From NCBI RefSeq assembly GCF_021271205.1, contig NZ_JAIWKS010000009.1, forward strand, positions 166,899-230,898: a stretch of 64,000 nucleotides of DNA. Reading direction: 5' to 3'. Origin of the DNA: Pseudomonas uvaldensis (GTDB lineage: Bacteria; Pseudomonadota; Gammaproteobacteria; Pseudomonadales; Pseudomonadaceae). The notes below the pieces were generated by a model, which ran no database searches, was not told the origin of the DNA, and saw nothing but the letters and a program-made list of their open reading frames with translations. The translations under genes were made by a program, and so were the position numbers. Positions 17,434 to 25,822 of this stretch are shown in pieces; the first letter of the stretch is position 1; each line of letters begins with the position of its first letter.

Positions 17434-18348
17434 TCATTCCTGACGCACCCGCATGTCCCAGTCGGAAAGGATGGTTCGCAGGGATTGATGAGTTGAAATC
17501 CGAGGCTCCCATCCCGTGATCTGATGCAGCCTGGCATGGCTACCACAGACGCGACGCTGGCTGACCGCGCGTAGGCGCGAAGGGTCCTGGGTCAATTGTA
17601 TTTCGACCTGAGCGATATCCGCGAGTTGTTCAATCAGGCTGCGAACACTTTGCTCACGGCCCGAGCAGATGTTGTAGATTCGACCGGACGCTCCTTTCTC
17701 CAGCAAAGCGAGGTAGGCTGAAACTACATCGTCAACGTCGAGGAAGTCGCGGGTAACATCGATATCGCCCACGGCGAGTTGCGGCGCCTGCAGGTTCTGC
17801 TGGATACGGCATATCTGCCGTGCGACGCTGGAAATGACGAAATGTTCTTTCTGCCCGGCACCGATGTGGTTGAACGGACGCGCCACCACGACCGGCCAGC
17901 CTTCACTGATTCCCCACTGCAGGCTCAACAGCTCTGCCGACAGCTTGCTGACCGCATATGGGTTGCACGGAGCGGGGGGCTGGTGTTCGGTAATGGGAAA
18001 ACCATCATCACGAACCTGCCCATAGACCTCTCCCGAACTGACGTACAGAAATGTCCCGGTAAAACCCCGTGCCTTTAGGGCCTGGAGAAGATTCAGTGTG
18101 CCCAGGAGATTGATTTGTAGAGTACGTGCGGGGTCGCGGAAGGCTTCGGGAACAAAAGTCTGGCCCGCCAGGTGAATGACGGCATCGGGGAGCTCTGGCC
18201 ATAGACCTTCCAGGGTCTTGCTGTCCGTCAGGTCGTAGCGAGCAGCCACGGGCATTAATTTCCAAGCTGAATCGGGGGCATTCAGACGAGACGCGATATG
18301 ACGGCCTACAAAGCCGCCAAGCCCCGTAACGAACAGACGTTTTTTCAA
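17434..18348 (-). CDS. rmd: GDP-6-deoxy-D-mannose (GDP-4-keto-6-deoxymannose) reductase
   Basis: 304-residue short-chain dehydrogenase/reductase. The NAD(P)-binding GLGGFVGRH lies at the N terminus, the catalytic YAVSK at mid-protein, with SSGEVYG upstream. Rmd reduces the Gmd product to GDP-D-rhamnose, the donor for the WbpX/Y/Z transferases. It leads the minus-strand operon. The genes for the preceding steps, gmd and wbpW, which sit beside rmd in P. aeruginosa, are absent from this window. Confidence 0.92.
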   Translation of the reverse strand: MKKRLFVTGLGGFVGRHIASRLNAPDSAWKLMPVAARYDLTDSKTLEGLWPELPDAVIHLAGQTFVPEAFRDPARTLQINLLGTLNLLQALKARGFTGTFLYVSSGEVYGQVRDDGFPITEHQPPAPCNPYAVSKLSAELLSLQWGISEGWPVVVARPFNHIGAGQKEHFVISSVARQICRIQQNLQAPQLAVGDIDVTRDFLDVDDVVSAYLALLEKGASGRIYNICSGREQSVRSLIEQLADIAQVEIQLTQDPSRLRAVSQRRVCGSHARLHQITGWEPRISTHQSLRTILSDWDMRVRQE

Positions 18349-18590
18349 GCATCAGCCCTCTTGATGCAAAACTTCGTCTGTCGCGAATAAGTAGGAAGTT
18401 TCCGTAAGTTCGAAGAAACCTTTCCTTAGTCAGCCCCAGATGAAGCGTTTTTGTTTTAGTTGTTTGGGTATCAATTTGTGCCAATTTCACGACAATTTCA
18501 ACAGCGCAGACCGTGACTGGTCAGTTCTCGTATTTATAGCTGGTTTATTCGCGCCAAGCGGTTCACGAACAGGCCGCGGATATGTTTAGA

Positions 18591-18643
18591 ATGCCCCTCG
18601 ACACGATGCCTCCAGGTTTCGATCCTGAATCGAGCAGGGGCAT
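18591..18643 (+). other. Imperfect long hairpin in the leader of the modification operon
   Basis: ATGCCCCT (18591-18598) pairs with AGGGGCAT (18636-18643). Inside, CGA pairs with TCG past a small bulge, and CAGG/CCTG form an inner stem. No T-tract follows, so it looks more like a structured 5' leader than a simple terminator. Confidence 0.4.
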
Positions 18644-18692
18644 GGAGGTCACTAAAAACAAGAACGAGACGGGTGGGTAGATAATCGAGCAA

Positions 18693-18704
18693 GGCGGCTA
18701 CGTG
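18693..18704 (+). promoter_or_regulatory. ops-like element (RfaH-type antitermination), weak match
   Basis: GGCGGCTACGTG agrees with the enterobacterial ops element GGCGGTAGCGTG at 9 of 12 positions. It lies 70 bases before the first gene of a polysaccharide operon, where JUMPstart/ops elements normally sit. A chance match is possible. Confidence 0.25.
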
Positions 18705-18773
18705 CCGGTTCGCTTCGTGACTCGACCGTCATTAAATGGAGTTGCCGGGATGGCGACTTCATGATGAGGTGCC

Positions 18774-20420
18774 ATGAACTTCATTCTTTACTCGGACGTA
18801 AACGATCACTCCATCAGCCATAGCCTTGGTCGTCCTGAGTACAGTTACTACTTTGTGCTCAAGGCTTATCGTCCCGTGCTGGAAAGTCTGGGGCAGGTGC
18901 ATGTGGTGGCGTCGGTTGCCGAGGTCGATCCGCTGTATCAAACGCTGCGGCAAGCCGGACAGGAATGCCTGTTCCTTTCATTTTCACCGCCGCACAAGAC
19001 GCCCACCGACCTGCTGTGTCCGATGGTTTGCGTGGTGGCCTGGGAGTTCGACTCGATTCCGGCCGAGCACTGGGACGGCGATCTGCGTCATGACTGGAGC
19101 CGCACGCTGGCCCGCCATGGCCGGGTCATTACGTTGTCCAGTCATACGGCCGAGGCGATTCGCAGGTCGCTGGGCGAGGATTTTCCGGTGCTGGTCCTGC
19201 CAACGCCCCTTTGGGAACGCTTCGCGGCGATTCGTGAACAGTACCCGAGTGCGCCGGTCAATCCCGGCACCGTCCTACAGATCAAGGGGTGCATCATTGA
19301 TAGCCGTCCCCTTGGCCTGTCGGCCGACGGCTTGATCGCGCCGCTCATTGAAGAAGAGCCGGTGGCGGAGCCTGATGTACCCGAAGCGCCCGAGCCGATT
19401 GACCAGCAGCCGATTGCCGAACCGCCGTCACCCACCTGGCGACGTCGTGCATTCATCAGTCGACATTACCTGCGCGAAATCATCCGCGCCTTCTCCGCCG
19501 GGAACGAGCAGGGCCCGCTTTGGCTGATCAAGCACAACCTATTGTGCTGGTATCGCGAAGCGGTTCGCGACCTGGTACCGGTGCCTGTGCGTATCGTGGC
19601 GAGCAAGACCCTGAGGGGACCCGTTGCGCCGCCAGTGCCGGACGTTGTCGAACCACCTCCACCCACACCTCTTGCTCCACCCGAACATCCTCAAGCGGTG
19701 CTGCCGGACACCAGCCAGGTCGTTGAAACCGAGGTCAGTGGAGTGGTGTATGTCAGCGTGTTCAACCCCGATGACGGCAGAAAGAACTGGCATCACATCA
19801 TCACTGCATTCTGTTGGGCCCTGCGGGACGTCGAGGACGCCACGCTGGTGTTGAAAATGACCCAGAGCGATCTCTCGACCTATTACGTCGAGTTGCTCAC
19901 GGTGCTGTCCCAACTGTCGCCGTTCAGTTGCCGGGTCGTGGTGATGCACGGGTTTCTGGAGGACGAGCAGTTTGCCCGGCTGTACGGTGCGGCGAGTTTC
20001 TACGTCAATGCCTCCCGTTGCGAAGGGTTGTGTCTGCCCCTGATGGAGTTCATGTCCTGCGCCCGGCCGGCGATCGCGCCGGACCACACGGCGATGCGTG
20101 ACTACATCGACGCCCAGGTGGCTTTTATCGTCAAGTCCAGCCGTGAGCCGACCATCTGGCCGGAGGATTCGCGCATTTTGTACAGAACCCTGCGCCACCG
20201 GCCCGACTGGGGGTCGTTGAAGCTTGCCTACCAACAGAGCTACGCCCTGGCCCGACACCAGCCCGAGACCTACCACGCCATGGCAGCGGCTGCGAACAAG
20301 CGCATGCGTGACTATTGCGGCTTCGACCCGGTACAGCGCCGCCTAGCGAATTTCCTGGCGCTGCCGGACTGCGACGATTTGCTGCCGGACGTGATCGAGG
20401 CGGGGGCCGCCTCATGCTGA
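18774..20420 (+). CDS. Glycosyltransferase, PA5455-like, CPA modification locus
   Basis: 548 residues with a GT-B/GT4-type C-terminal half: VYVSVFNPDDGRKNWHHIITAF and RCEGLCLPLMEFMSCARPAIAPDHTAM. It is a clear paralogue of the next gene (shared PEYSYYFVLK near the N terminus, shared donor motif) but carries an extra ~120 residues, roughly 187-310, rich in Pro and Glu and flanking a basic segment. By position and resemblance it corresponds to one of the PA5455-PA5459 genes, reported to be needed for normal common polysaccharide antigen and its 3-O-methyl-rhamnose. It overlaps the next gene by seven bases. Confidence 0.8.
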   Translation: MNFILYSDVNDHSISHSLGRPEYSYYFVLKAYRPVLESLGQVHVVASVAEVDPLYQTLRQAGQECLFLSFSPPHKTPTDLLCPMVCVVAWEFDSIPAEHWDGDLRHDWSRTLARHGRVITLSSHTAEAIRRSLGEDFPVLVLPTPLWERFAAIREQYPSAPVNPGTVLQIKGCIIDSRPLGLSADGLIAPLIEEEPVAEPDVPEAPEPIDQQPIAEPPSPTWRRRAFISRHYLREIIRAFSAGNEQGPLWLIKHNLLCWYREAVRDLVPVPVRIVASKTLRGPVAPPVPDVVEPPPPTPLAPPEHPQAVLPDTSQVVETEVSGVVYVSVFNPDDGRKNWHHIITAFCWALRDVEDATLVLKMTQSDLSTYYVELLTVLSQLSPFSCRVVVMHGFLEDEQFARLYGAASFYVNASRCEGLCLPLMEFMSCARPAIAPDHTAMRDYIDAQVAFIVKSSREPTIWPEDSRILYRTLRHRPDWGSLKLAYQQSYALARHQPETYHAMAAAANKRMRDYCGFDPVQRRLANFLALPDCDDLLPDVIEAGAASC

Positions 20421-21706
20421 TCATCATTTATTCGGAAACCAACCAGAGCAACATCCTGGAAAATCTCGGCAAGCCTGAATACAGCTATTACTTCGTGCTC
20501 AAGGAGTTTCGCCCGGTGTTGGAACGCCTGGGACGGGTGGTCGAGGTGACACAGCCCGACGACGAAGTGGATCGGCTTCATGCCCAATGCCAGGAACGCG
20601 GCGAAGGGTGTGTATTCCTGTCGTTTTCTCCACCGCACCGCACCGCTGTCCACTACGCCTGTCCCACGGTTCCGGTGTTCGCCTGGGAATTCAGCACCAT
20701 TCCCACCGAAAGCTGGCAGGGTGAGCCCCGGCATGACTGGCGAACGGTTCTTCGTGCGACCGGCATGGCGATCACCCATTCCAGTTTTACCGTCAACACC
20801 GTTCGGGAAACGATGGGCGCGGATTTCCCTGTCGTCGCCATCGCCGCGCCGGTCTGGGATCGCTTTGCTGCCCGCGGTGCGATGCTGGCGCAAAGGCCGA
20901 CGGTCGAGCACATGCGCCTGCAACTGCGCGGCCTGTTGATCGACAGCCGCACCACCGACCTGCGACCCTACGGCCCGCCGCCCCATCGGGCTGGCACCCC
21001 GGTGACGCTTGACGGCCCGGCGCAGGACTGCGAATTGCTGCTGGACGGTGTGATCTACACCTCGGTGTTCAACCCGTACGACGGTCGCAAGAACTGGAAA
21101 GACATGATCAGCGCGTTTTGCAGCACGTTCCGGGATGTTCCCGACGCGACACTGGTGCTGAAGCTGACTCACCACGATGTCGCCGAAGCGCTCAATGACA
21201 TGCTGCACCACGTCTACAAGAATCAGTCGTATCGCTGCCGCATCGTGCTGATCCACGGGTATCTGGCGGACGCGGACTACGAGCGGCTGGTGGAGGCCAC
21301 CCGCTATGTGGTCAACAGTTCCTACGGCGAGGGGCAATGCCTGCCACTGATGGAATTCATGTCCTGTGGCCGGCCTGCGATCGCGCCGCGGAATACGGCG
21401 ATGGCCGATTATATCGATCACGACAATGCGTTCGTGGTGGACTCCACCGAAGAGCTGACCGCCTGGCCTCATGACCCCCGCGCGGCATTTCGTACCCTGC
21501 GCTATGTCACGGATTGGGACTCGCTGTGTTCAGCCTATCGCGCCAGCTATGACGTGGCGAAGAACGATCCCGAACGCTATCGCCGCATGTCGGCCCAGGC
21601 AGTGCGCAGCCTGGAGAAATTCTGCAGTCAGGCTAACGCCGAGCAGCGTTTGCGGGGCTTTCTGGAGCAGTTGCCCGAGCGTACTCGGAACGCACAGCAG
21701 CCATGA
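20414..21706 (+). CDS. Glycosyltransferase, PA5456-like, CPA modification locus
   Basis: 430 residues from the ATG at 20414, embedded in the end of the preceding gene. The start is supported by alignment of MLIIIYSETNQS with the paralogue's MNFILYSDVNDH. Donor-domain motifs are YTSVFNPYDGRKNW and YGEGQCLPLMEFMSCGRPAIAP. It lacks the Pro-rich insert of its neighbour and so represents the basic form. Likely transfers a sugar at or near the non-reducing end of the D-rhamnan. It ends in an ATGA overlap with the methyltransferase. Confidence 0.8.
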   Translation: MLIIIYSETNQSNILENLGKPEYSYYFVLKEFRPVLERLGRVVEVTQPDDEVDRLHAQCQERGEGCVFLSFSPPHRTAVHYACPTVPVFAWEFSTIPTESWQGEPRHDWRTVLRATGMAITHSSFTVNTVRETMGADFPVVAIAAPVWDRFAARGAMLAQRPTVEHMRLQLRGLLIDSRTTDLRPYGPPPHRAGTPVTLDGPAQDCELLLDGVIYTSVFNPYDGRKNWKDMISAFCSTFRDVPDATLVLKLTHHDVAEALNDMLHHVYKNQSYRCRIVLIHGYLADADYERLVEATRYVVNSSYGEGQCLPLMEFMSCGRPAIAPRNTAMADYIDHDNAFVVDSTEELTAWPHDPRAAFRTLRYVTDWDSLCSAYRASYDVAKNDPERYRRMSAQAVRSLEKFCSQANAEQRLRGFLEQLPERTRNAQQP

Positions 21707-22584
21707 TCCAGCGATTGCTTACCTGGTTCAGGCCCCCCGTTGAACCCCCTCCGCCAGCGACAGTGGCTGTATCGCCTCGCGATGTGGGGCTCTACGATGC
21801 GATGCTCGATGGCTGGTTTCGCAGCGAAACCGGCGAATTGCTAAAGGGATTCGCCATCACCGCCGAGGATACCTTGCTGGATGTCGGGTGCGGCGAGGGG
21901 GTGGCGACGCTGTTCGGTATGCGCCAGGGGGCGTCAGTGATCTTTACCGACAGCGAGTACGACAAGGTGCGCGACCTGGCCCGTCGGGTGGAAGACCATG
22001 CCAGGACGAGCACAACGCCGTTCTTGGGATTGGTCAGCAACAGCCTGCCGCTACCCTTGGCCGATGGTTGTGCAAGCAAGATCGTGTGCATGGAAGTCCT
22101 TGAACATGTCGACCAACCGGCGCCGTTCATGGCCGAACTGGTGCGCATGGGGCGTCCGGGGGCGCAGTATCTGCTCAGCGTGCCGGCGCCGGTGGGCGAG
22201 CGTTTGCAGCAAGGCATCGCGCCGCCGGCTTATTTCCAGACCCCCAATCACGTGCAGATCTTCAACGCCGAGCAGTTTGCCGCGCTGGTGGAGGGCGCCG
22301 GGCTGGTCATTGAACACCGCCAGGCCAGCGGCTTTTTCTGGGTCATGGGCATGATCTTCTTCTGGGCCAGTGAACGAGCGGCCGGGCGCGTGCTCGAAGG
22401 CGCCGTTCGGGACCGAATCCAGGCCCCGTATCCGCCGCTGATGCAGGCGTGGGCGAGCGCCTGGCAGTCCCTGCTGGCGCAACCCGATGGCCTGGCGATC
22501 AAACAGGCACTCGATGGGTTCATGCCCAAGAGTCAGGTCATCATTGCCCGTAAACCCGACCTTTCATCCGGGGGCCAGTCGTGA
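21703..22584 (+). CDS. SAM-dependent methyltransferase, PA5457-like
   Basis: 293 residues of class I methyltransferase. The SAM-binding motif is LLDVGCGEG, followed by ITAEDT/IFTDSEYDKV and CMEVLEHVDQPAPFMAELVRMGRPG, typical of Methyltransf_11/23 sugar methylases. It is a paralogue of the gene at 23729 (shared YDAMLDGWF / HDAMLSGWF and KPNHI/TPNHV segments). Probably methylates a rhamnose on the D-rhamnan or a cap sugar; methylation is a chain-stop signal in other ABC-exported O-antigens. ATGA overlaps tie it to both neighbours. Confidence 0.82.
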   Translation: MIQRLLTWFRPPVEPPPPATVAVSPRDVGLYDAMLDGWFRSETGELLKGFAITAEDTLLDVGCGEGVATLFGMRQGASVIFTDSEYDKVRDLARRVEDHARTSTTPFLGLVSNSLPLPLADGCASKIVCMEVLEHVDQPAPFMAELVRMGRPGAQYLLSVPAPVGERLQQGIAPPAYFQTPNHVQIFNAEQFAALVEGAGLVIEHRQASGFFWVMGMIFFWASERAAGRVLEGAVRDRIQAPYPPLMQAWASAWQSLLAQPDGLAIKQALDGFMPKSQVIIARKPDLSSGGQS

Positions 22585-23735
22585 ACAGCAAGCGAATCAT
22601 GGACATCGAGTTGCTGCGTGCCGTTGCCGTGATGGGCGTGCTGTTCCATCACATACAAGGCATGCCGTTCCCGGGGGGATGGCCAGGCCTGGCGGCCCTA
22701 TCCGGTAGCTTCCAATTGTGGTGGGGCGTGGACCTTTTCTTCGCGATATCGGGCTTCGTCATCGGTCGTAGTTTGATCCCGCAACTGCGCGGTTGTGACA
22801 GCTCCCGGCAATTCTGGGCCGTCACGCGTGCGTTCTGGATTCGCCGGGCATTCCGTTTGTTGCCGTCGGCCTGGCTCTGGTTGCTGCTGGTGCTGCTTGC
22901 GGTGTGTTTCTTCAACCGCTCCGGTGCGTTCGGTAGCGTGCAGGCCAACGTCCAGGCCACCCTGGCCGGTGTCCTGCAGTTTGCCAACCTGCGCTTTGCC
23001 GACGCGTTCATGCGCTATGAATACGGCGCAAGCTTCGTGTACTGGACGCTCTCGCTGGAGGAACAGTTCTATCTGATCCTGCCCCTGCTGGTGTTCGTTT
23101 CGCGTCGGTACCTGGTCTGGGTGTTATTGGCGGTGGTGCTGGTGCAATTCTTCACCTGGCGTGCGGTGTGGTTGTCGGTCATACGCACCGATGCCTTGGC
23201 GCTGGGGGTGTTGCTGTCTATCTGGAGCCTGCGTCCCGGTTATTGGCGATTCGAGCCCAAGTGGTTGCGCCGGCCGGGGCTTGGCGTGGTGTTGCTGGCA
23301 GGCCTCGGTAGCATCATGGCCTGGCTTGCCACCGAGCAGTTCAATCTGTCGTTCTACCGCCTCGGGGTCATCGCCGCGCTGAGCACGGTACTGGTCTGGG
23401 TCGCGTCGTACGACCAGGATTACCTGCTTCCCCGAAGCCCCCTGAAAACAGCGCTGGCCTGGGTCGGCAGCCGTTCCTACGGGATTTATCTGATCCACGT
23501 CCCGGTATTTTTCCTGCTGCGCGAACTGTGGTTTCGTTTTGCCCCCTGGGGGTCGCCGGACATGTCCAGCCATCCGTGGCTGGCCCTGGCCTGTGGTTTG
23601 TCGCTGATCGGACTGCTGAGCGAACTCAACTACCGGCTGGTGGAAATGCCCATGCGTAATCGTGGCGCTCGACTGGTCGACCGCCTTCGAGTCACCCGTT
23701 CCGTCCTTCCCGTCTCTGGAGCCCCTTCATGCTGA
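22581..23735 (+). CDS. Membrane O-acyltransferase (acyltransferase_3/OafA type), PA5458-like
   Basis: 384 residues, about ten membrane helices. The family's N-terminal pattern is present: MDIELLRAVAVMGVLFHHIQG with the essential His, then WWGVDLFFAISGFVIGRSL and RRAFRLLPSAWLWLL. Such enzymes move acetyl or other acyl groups onto surface polysaccharides. No SGNH hydrolase domain is fused. Sits between the two methyltransferase paralogues with short overlaps on both sides. Confidence 0.88.
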   Translation: MNSKRIMDIELLRAVAVMGVLFHHIQGMPFPGGWPGLAALSGSFQLWWGVDLFFAISGFVIGRSLIPQLRGCDSSRQFWAVTRAFWIRRAFRLLPSAWLWLLLVLLAVCFFNRSGAFGSVQANVQATLAGVLQFANLRFADAFMRYEYGASFVYWTLSLEEQFYLILPLLVFVSRRYLVWVLLAVVLVQFFTWRAVWLSVIRTDALALGVLLSIWSLRPGYWRFEPKWLRRPGLGVVLLAGLGSIMAWLATEQFNLSFYRLGVIAALSTVLVWVASYDQDYLLPRSPLKTALAWVGSRSYGIYLIHVPVFFLLRELWFRFAPWGSPDMSSHPWLALACGLSLIGLLSELNYRLVEMPMRNRGARLVDRLRVTRSVLPVSGAPSC

Positions 23736-24541
23736 GCCTTCTGAAGAAACTCACCACGGGCACACCCGCGCCCGCAACGCCAGCGGCTGACAAGGTCGAT
23801 CCTTACATGCTCGGGCTGCACGATGCGATGCTCAGCGGCTGGTTCAACCAGCAGAGTGGCGAACTGTTCACCGGCTTCCCGGTGACCCCTGAGGATACGC
23901 TGCTGGACGTAGGCTGCGGCGATGGGGGCAACGTGCACTTCTGCGGCATGCGTGGCGCGAAAATCATCATCGCCGACATCGACGCCGCAAAAGTCGAGGC
24001 CACGCGCCAACGCTTGAGCGATACGCCGGCGCGAGACATCGAATGCTACGTGACCGACTGCAATCCGCTGCCCATCGCCGATGGTACGGCTACCCGCGTT
24101 GTGTCCACCGAGGTGATCGAGCATGTCGACGACCCGGCGCAGTTCCTTCGCGAATTGGTACGCGTCGGTCGGCCCGGTGCGCTGTACCTGTTGAGCGTGC
24201 CGCACCCCAGCTCCGAGGAATTGCAGAAGGACATTGCCGCACCGGAGTATTTCCAGAAGCCCAATCACATCCGCATCATCGGAGAGGAGCAGTTCAAGGC
24301 GATGGTCAGCGAGGCCGGCCTCGAAGTGTTGAGTCATAGCCAATATGGCTTCTACTGGTCAATGTGGATGCTGCTGTTCTGGGAGGCCAAGGTCGATTTC
24401 AGCAATGCCGATCATCCGCTGCTCAATCATTGGGCCGACACTTGGCAGGCGGTGCTCGACTCGCCTCGAGGCGCGCAGATCAAGCAGGCCCTGGATGGGG
24501 TGGTGGCCAAAAGTCAGGTGATCATCGCCCGCAAGCCTTGA
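23729..24541 (+). CDS. SAM-dependent methyltransferase, PA5459-like
   Basis: 270 residues; SAM-binding LLDVGCGDG, IIIADIDAAKVEATRQRL and VSTEVIEHVDDPAQFLRELVRVGRPG. Paralogue of 21703-22584, about 20 residues shorter. Starts seven bases before the acyltransferase stop. Last gene of the five-gene set; an 87-base gap follows before an unrelated lipoprotein gene. Probable role: a second or differently positioned O-methylation of the D-rhamnan terminus. Confidence 0.82.
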   Translation: MLSLLKKLTTGTPAPATPAADKVDPYMLGLHDAMLSGWFNQQSGELFTGFPVTPEDTLLDVGCGDGGNVHFCGMRGAKIIIADIDAAKVEATRQRLSDTPARDIECYVTDCNPLPIADGTATRVVSTEVIEHVDDPAQFLRELVRVGRPGALYLLSVPHPSSEELQKDIAAPEYFQKPNHIRIIGEEQFKAMVSEAGLEVLSHSQYGFYWSMWMLLFWEAKVDFSNADHPLLNHWADTWQAVLDSPRGAQIKQALDGVVAKSQVIIARKP

Positions 24542-24628
24542 TCGCTGTCTGATTCCCCATAAAATGCCGCGGGGTGCCGGTACGGGTCCCCCTTGGTATC
24601 GATGCGACGCGCAATGCAGTGAATTCTC

Positions 24629-25822
24629 ATGAGCTATTTATCCCGGCTGTCGCTGGCGCTCGCCGTTTTACTTTTATCGGGTTGTGAGCAACCTCCGGCT
24701 CGCCCTCTCGATCAGCAGCTGTACATCTGGCAACGCCAATGGATCCCGGCCCACGGGCCGGCGCTGCGCCAGAGTCGCGAGGATTTTTCCGGACTGCGGA
24801 TACTGGCGCTGCAGGCTTTTCCACAGGCTGGCTGGAGCCGGGCGCGGATCGATGCGGCGTTGCTCAGGGCTGATGGTCGACCGCTGATTGCCGTGATTCG
24901 GCTGGATGGCCAGCTCAGGGCATTGGATCAGGACGAAATCGTCGCGCAGATCCAGCAGGTCCTGGAGGACTGGCGGGCCCAGGGTTTGGCGCCGACCGGG
25001 GTAGAGATCGATCACGACGCCGGTAGCGCACGACTGCCGGCCTACCGGATATTCCTGGCCCGGTTGCGACAAACCCTGCCGGCCGACCTGCAGCTGAGTA
25101 TCACCGCGCTACCGGCCTGGCTCGACAGCCCTGTGTTGCCCGGTTTGCTGGAAACGGTGGACAGTAGCGTGCTGCAAGTTCACGCAGTCAGCGATCCGCG
25201 GCAGGGACTGTTCGACCCGAAGCAGGCCAGGCGTTGGGCCGAACGCTGGAGCCGTGTCACAACGCGACCTTTTTATCTGGCCTTGCCGGCCTACGGTGTG
25301 GCGCTGTTGAGCCAGGAGGACGGCGCGGCGGTGGTGGAAAGCGAGGTGCCGATCGACCGGGGCGGCGAGCGCAAGGAGTTACTGGCCGACCCGCAACAAG
25401 TGGCCGGGCTGACCGCCGGCCTGCGGGCCGATCCGCCGGAACATTTGGCCGGCTTGATCTGGTTCCGCTTGCCCTTGAGTGGCGACCGGCGTGTCTGGAG
25501 CCTGACAACCCTGGGGGCGGTAGCCCGCGGAGACAAACTCGAAGGACACCTGGGTCTGGAGCTTGAAGAGAAGGGCGGTTTGTCCGACATCCGCCTGGTT
25601 AACCTGGGAAATCTCGACAGTCCCTGGCCCCGGCGCCTGACGCTGGCCGCCGATGGGTGTGATGGTGTCGACGCCCTGGCCGGTTACACGTTGCAACAAT
25701 CTCCCGGACTGCTTACCTTCACCCGCATTCAGGAGGGCCGCCTGGCCGCCGGTGCCCGGCGTCCTGTCGGCTGGGCACGCTGTACAAAAATTGAACAAGG
25801 AACTTTCAATGTCCACCCCTAA
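24629..25822 (+). CDS. DUF3142-like lipoprotein
   Basis: 397 residues with a signal peptide ending in the lipobox LLLSGCEQ (Cys 19 lipidated), so exported and membrane-anchored. The body has a TIM-barrel-like pattern (PTGVEIDHDAGSARLPAYRIFLARL, ADLQLSITALPAWLDSP) resembling glycoside-hydrolase-like DUF3142 proteins of pseudomonads. Function is unknown. Its last 14 bases overlap the next gene, indicating a two-gene unit. The start has only a weak ribosome site. Confidence 0.75.
   Translation: MSYLSRLSLALAVLLLSGCEQPPARPLDQQLYIWQRQWIPAHGPALRQSREDFSGLRILALQAFPQAGWSRARIDAALLRADGRPLIAVIRLDGQLRALDQDEIVAQIQQVLEDWRAQGLAPTGVEIDHDAGSARLPAYRIFLARLRQTLPADLQLSITALPAWLDSPVLPGLLETVDSSVLQVHAVSDPRQGLFDPKQARRWAERWSRVTTRPFYLALPAYGVALLSQEDGAAVVESEVPIDRGGERKELLADPQQVAGLTAGLRADPPEHLAGLIWFRLPLSGDRRVWSLTTLGAVARGDKLEGHLGLELEEKGGLSDIRLVNLGNLDSPWPRRLTLAADGCDGVDALAGYTLQQSPGLLTFTRIQEGRLAAGARRPVGWARCTKIEQGTFNVHP

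Larger units (their letters stand above)
18349..18773. promoter_or_regulatory. 425-base divergent region between rmd and the polysaccharide-modification operon
   Basis: No credible gene is present. The left half (18400-18560) is AT-richer than its surroundings and should hold both divergent promoters. The right half contains a long imperfect hairpin (18591-18643) and an ops-like dodecamer (18693-18704), listed separately, giving a structured leader for the plus-strand operon. Confidence 0.55.
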
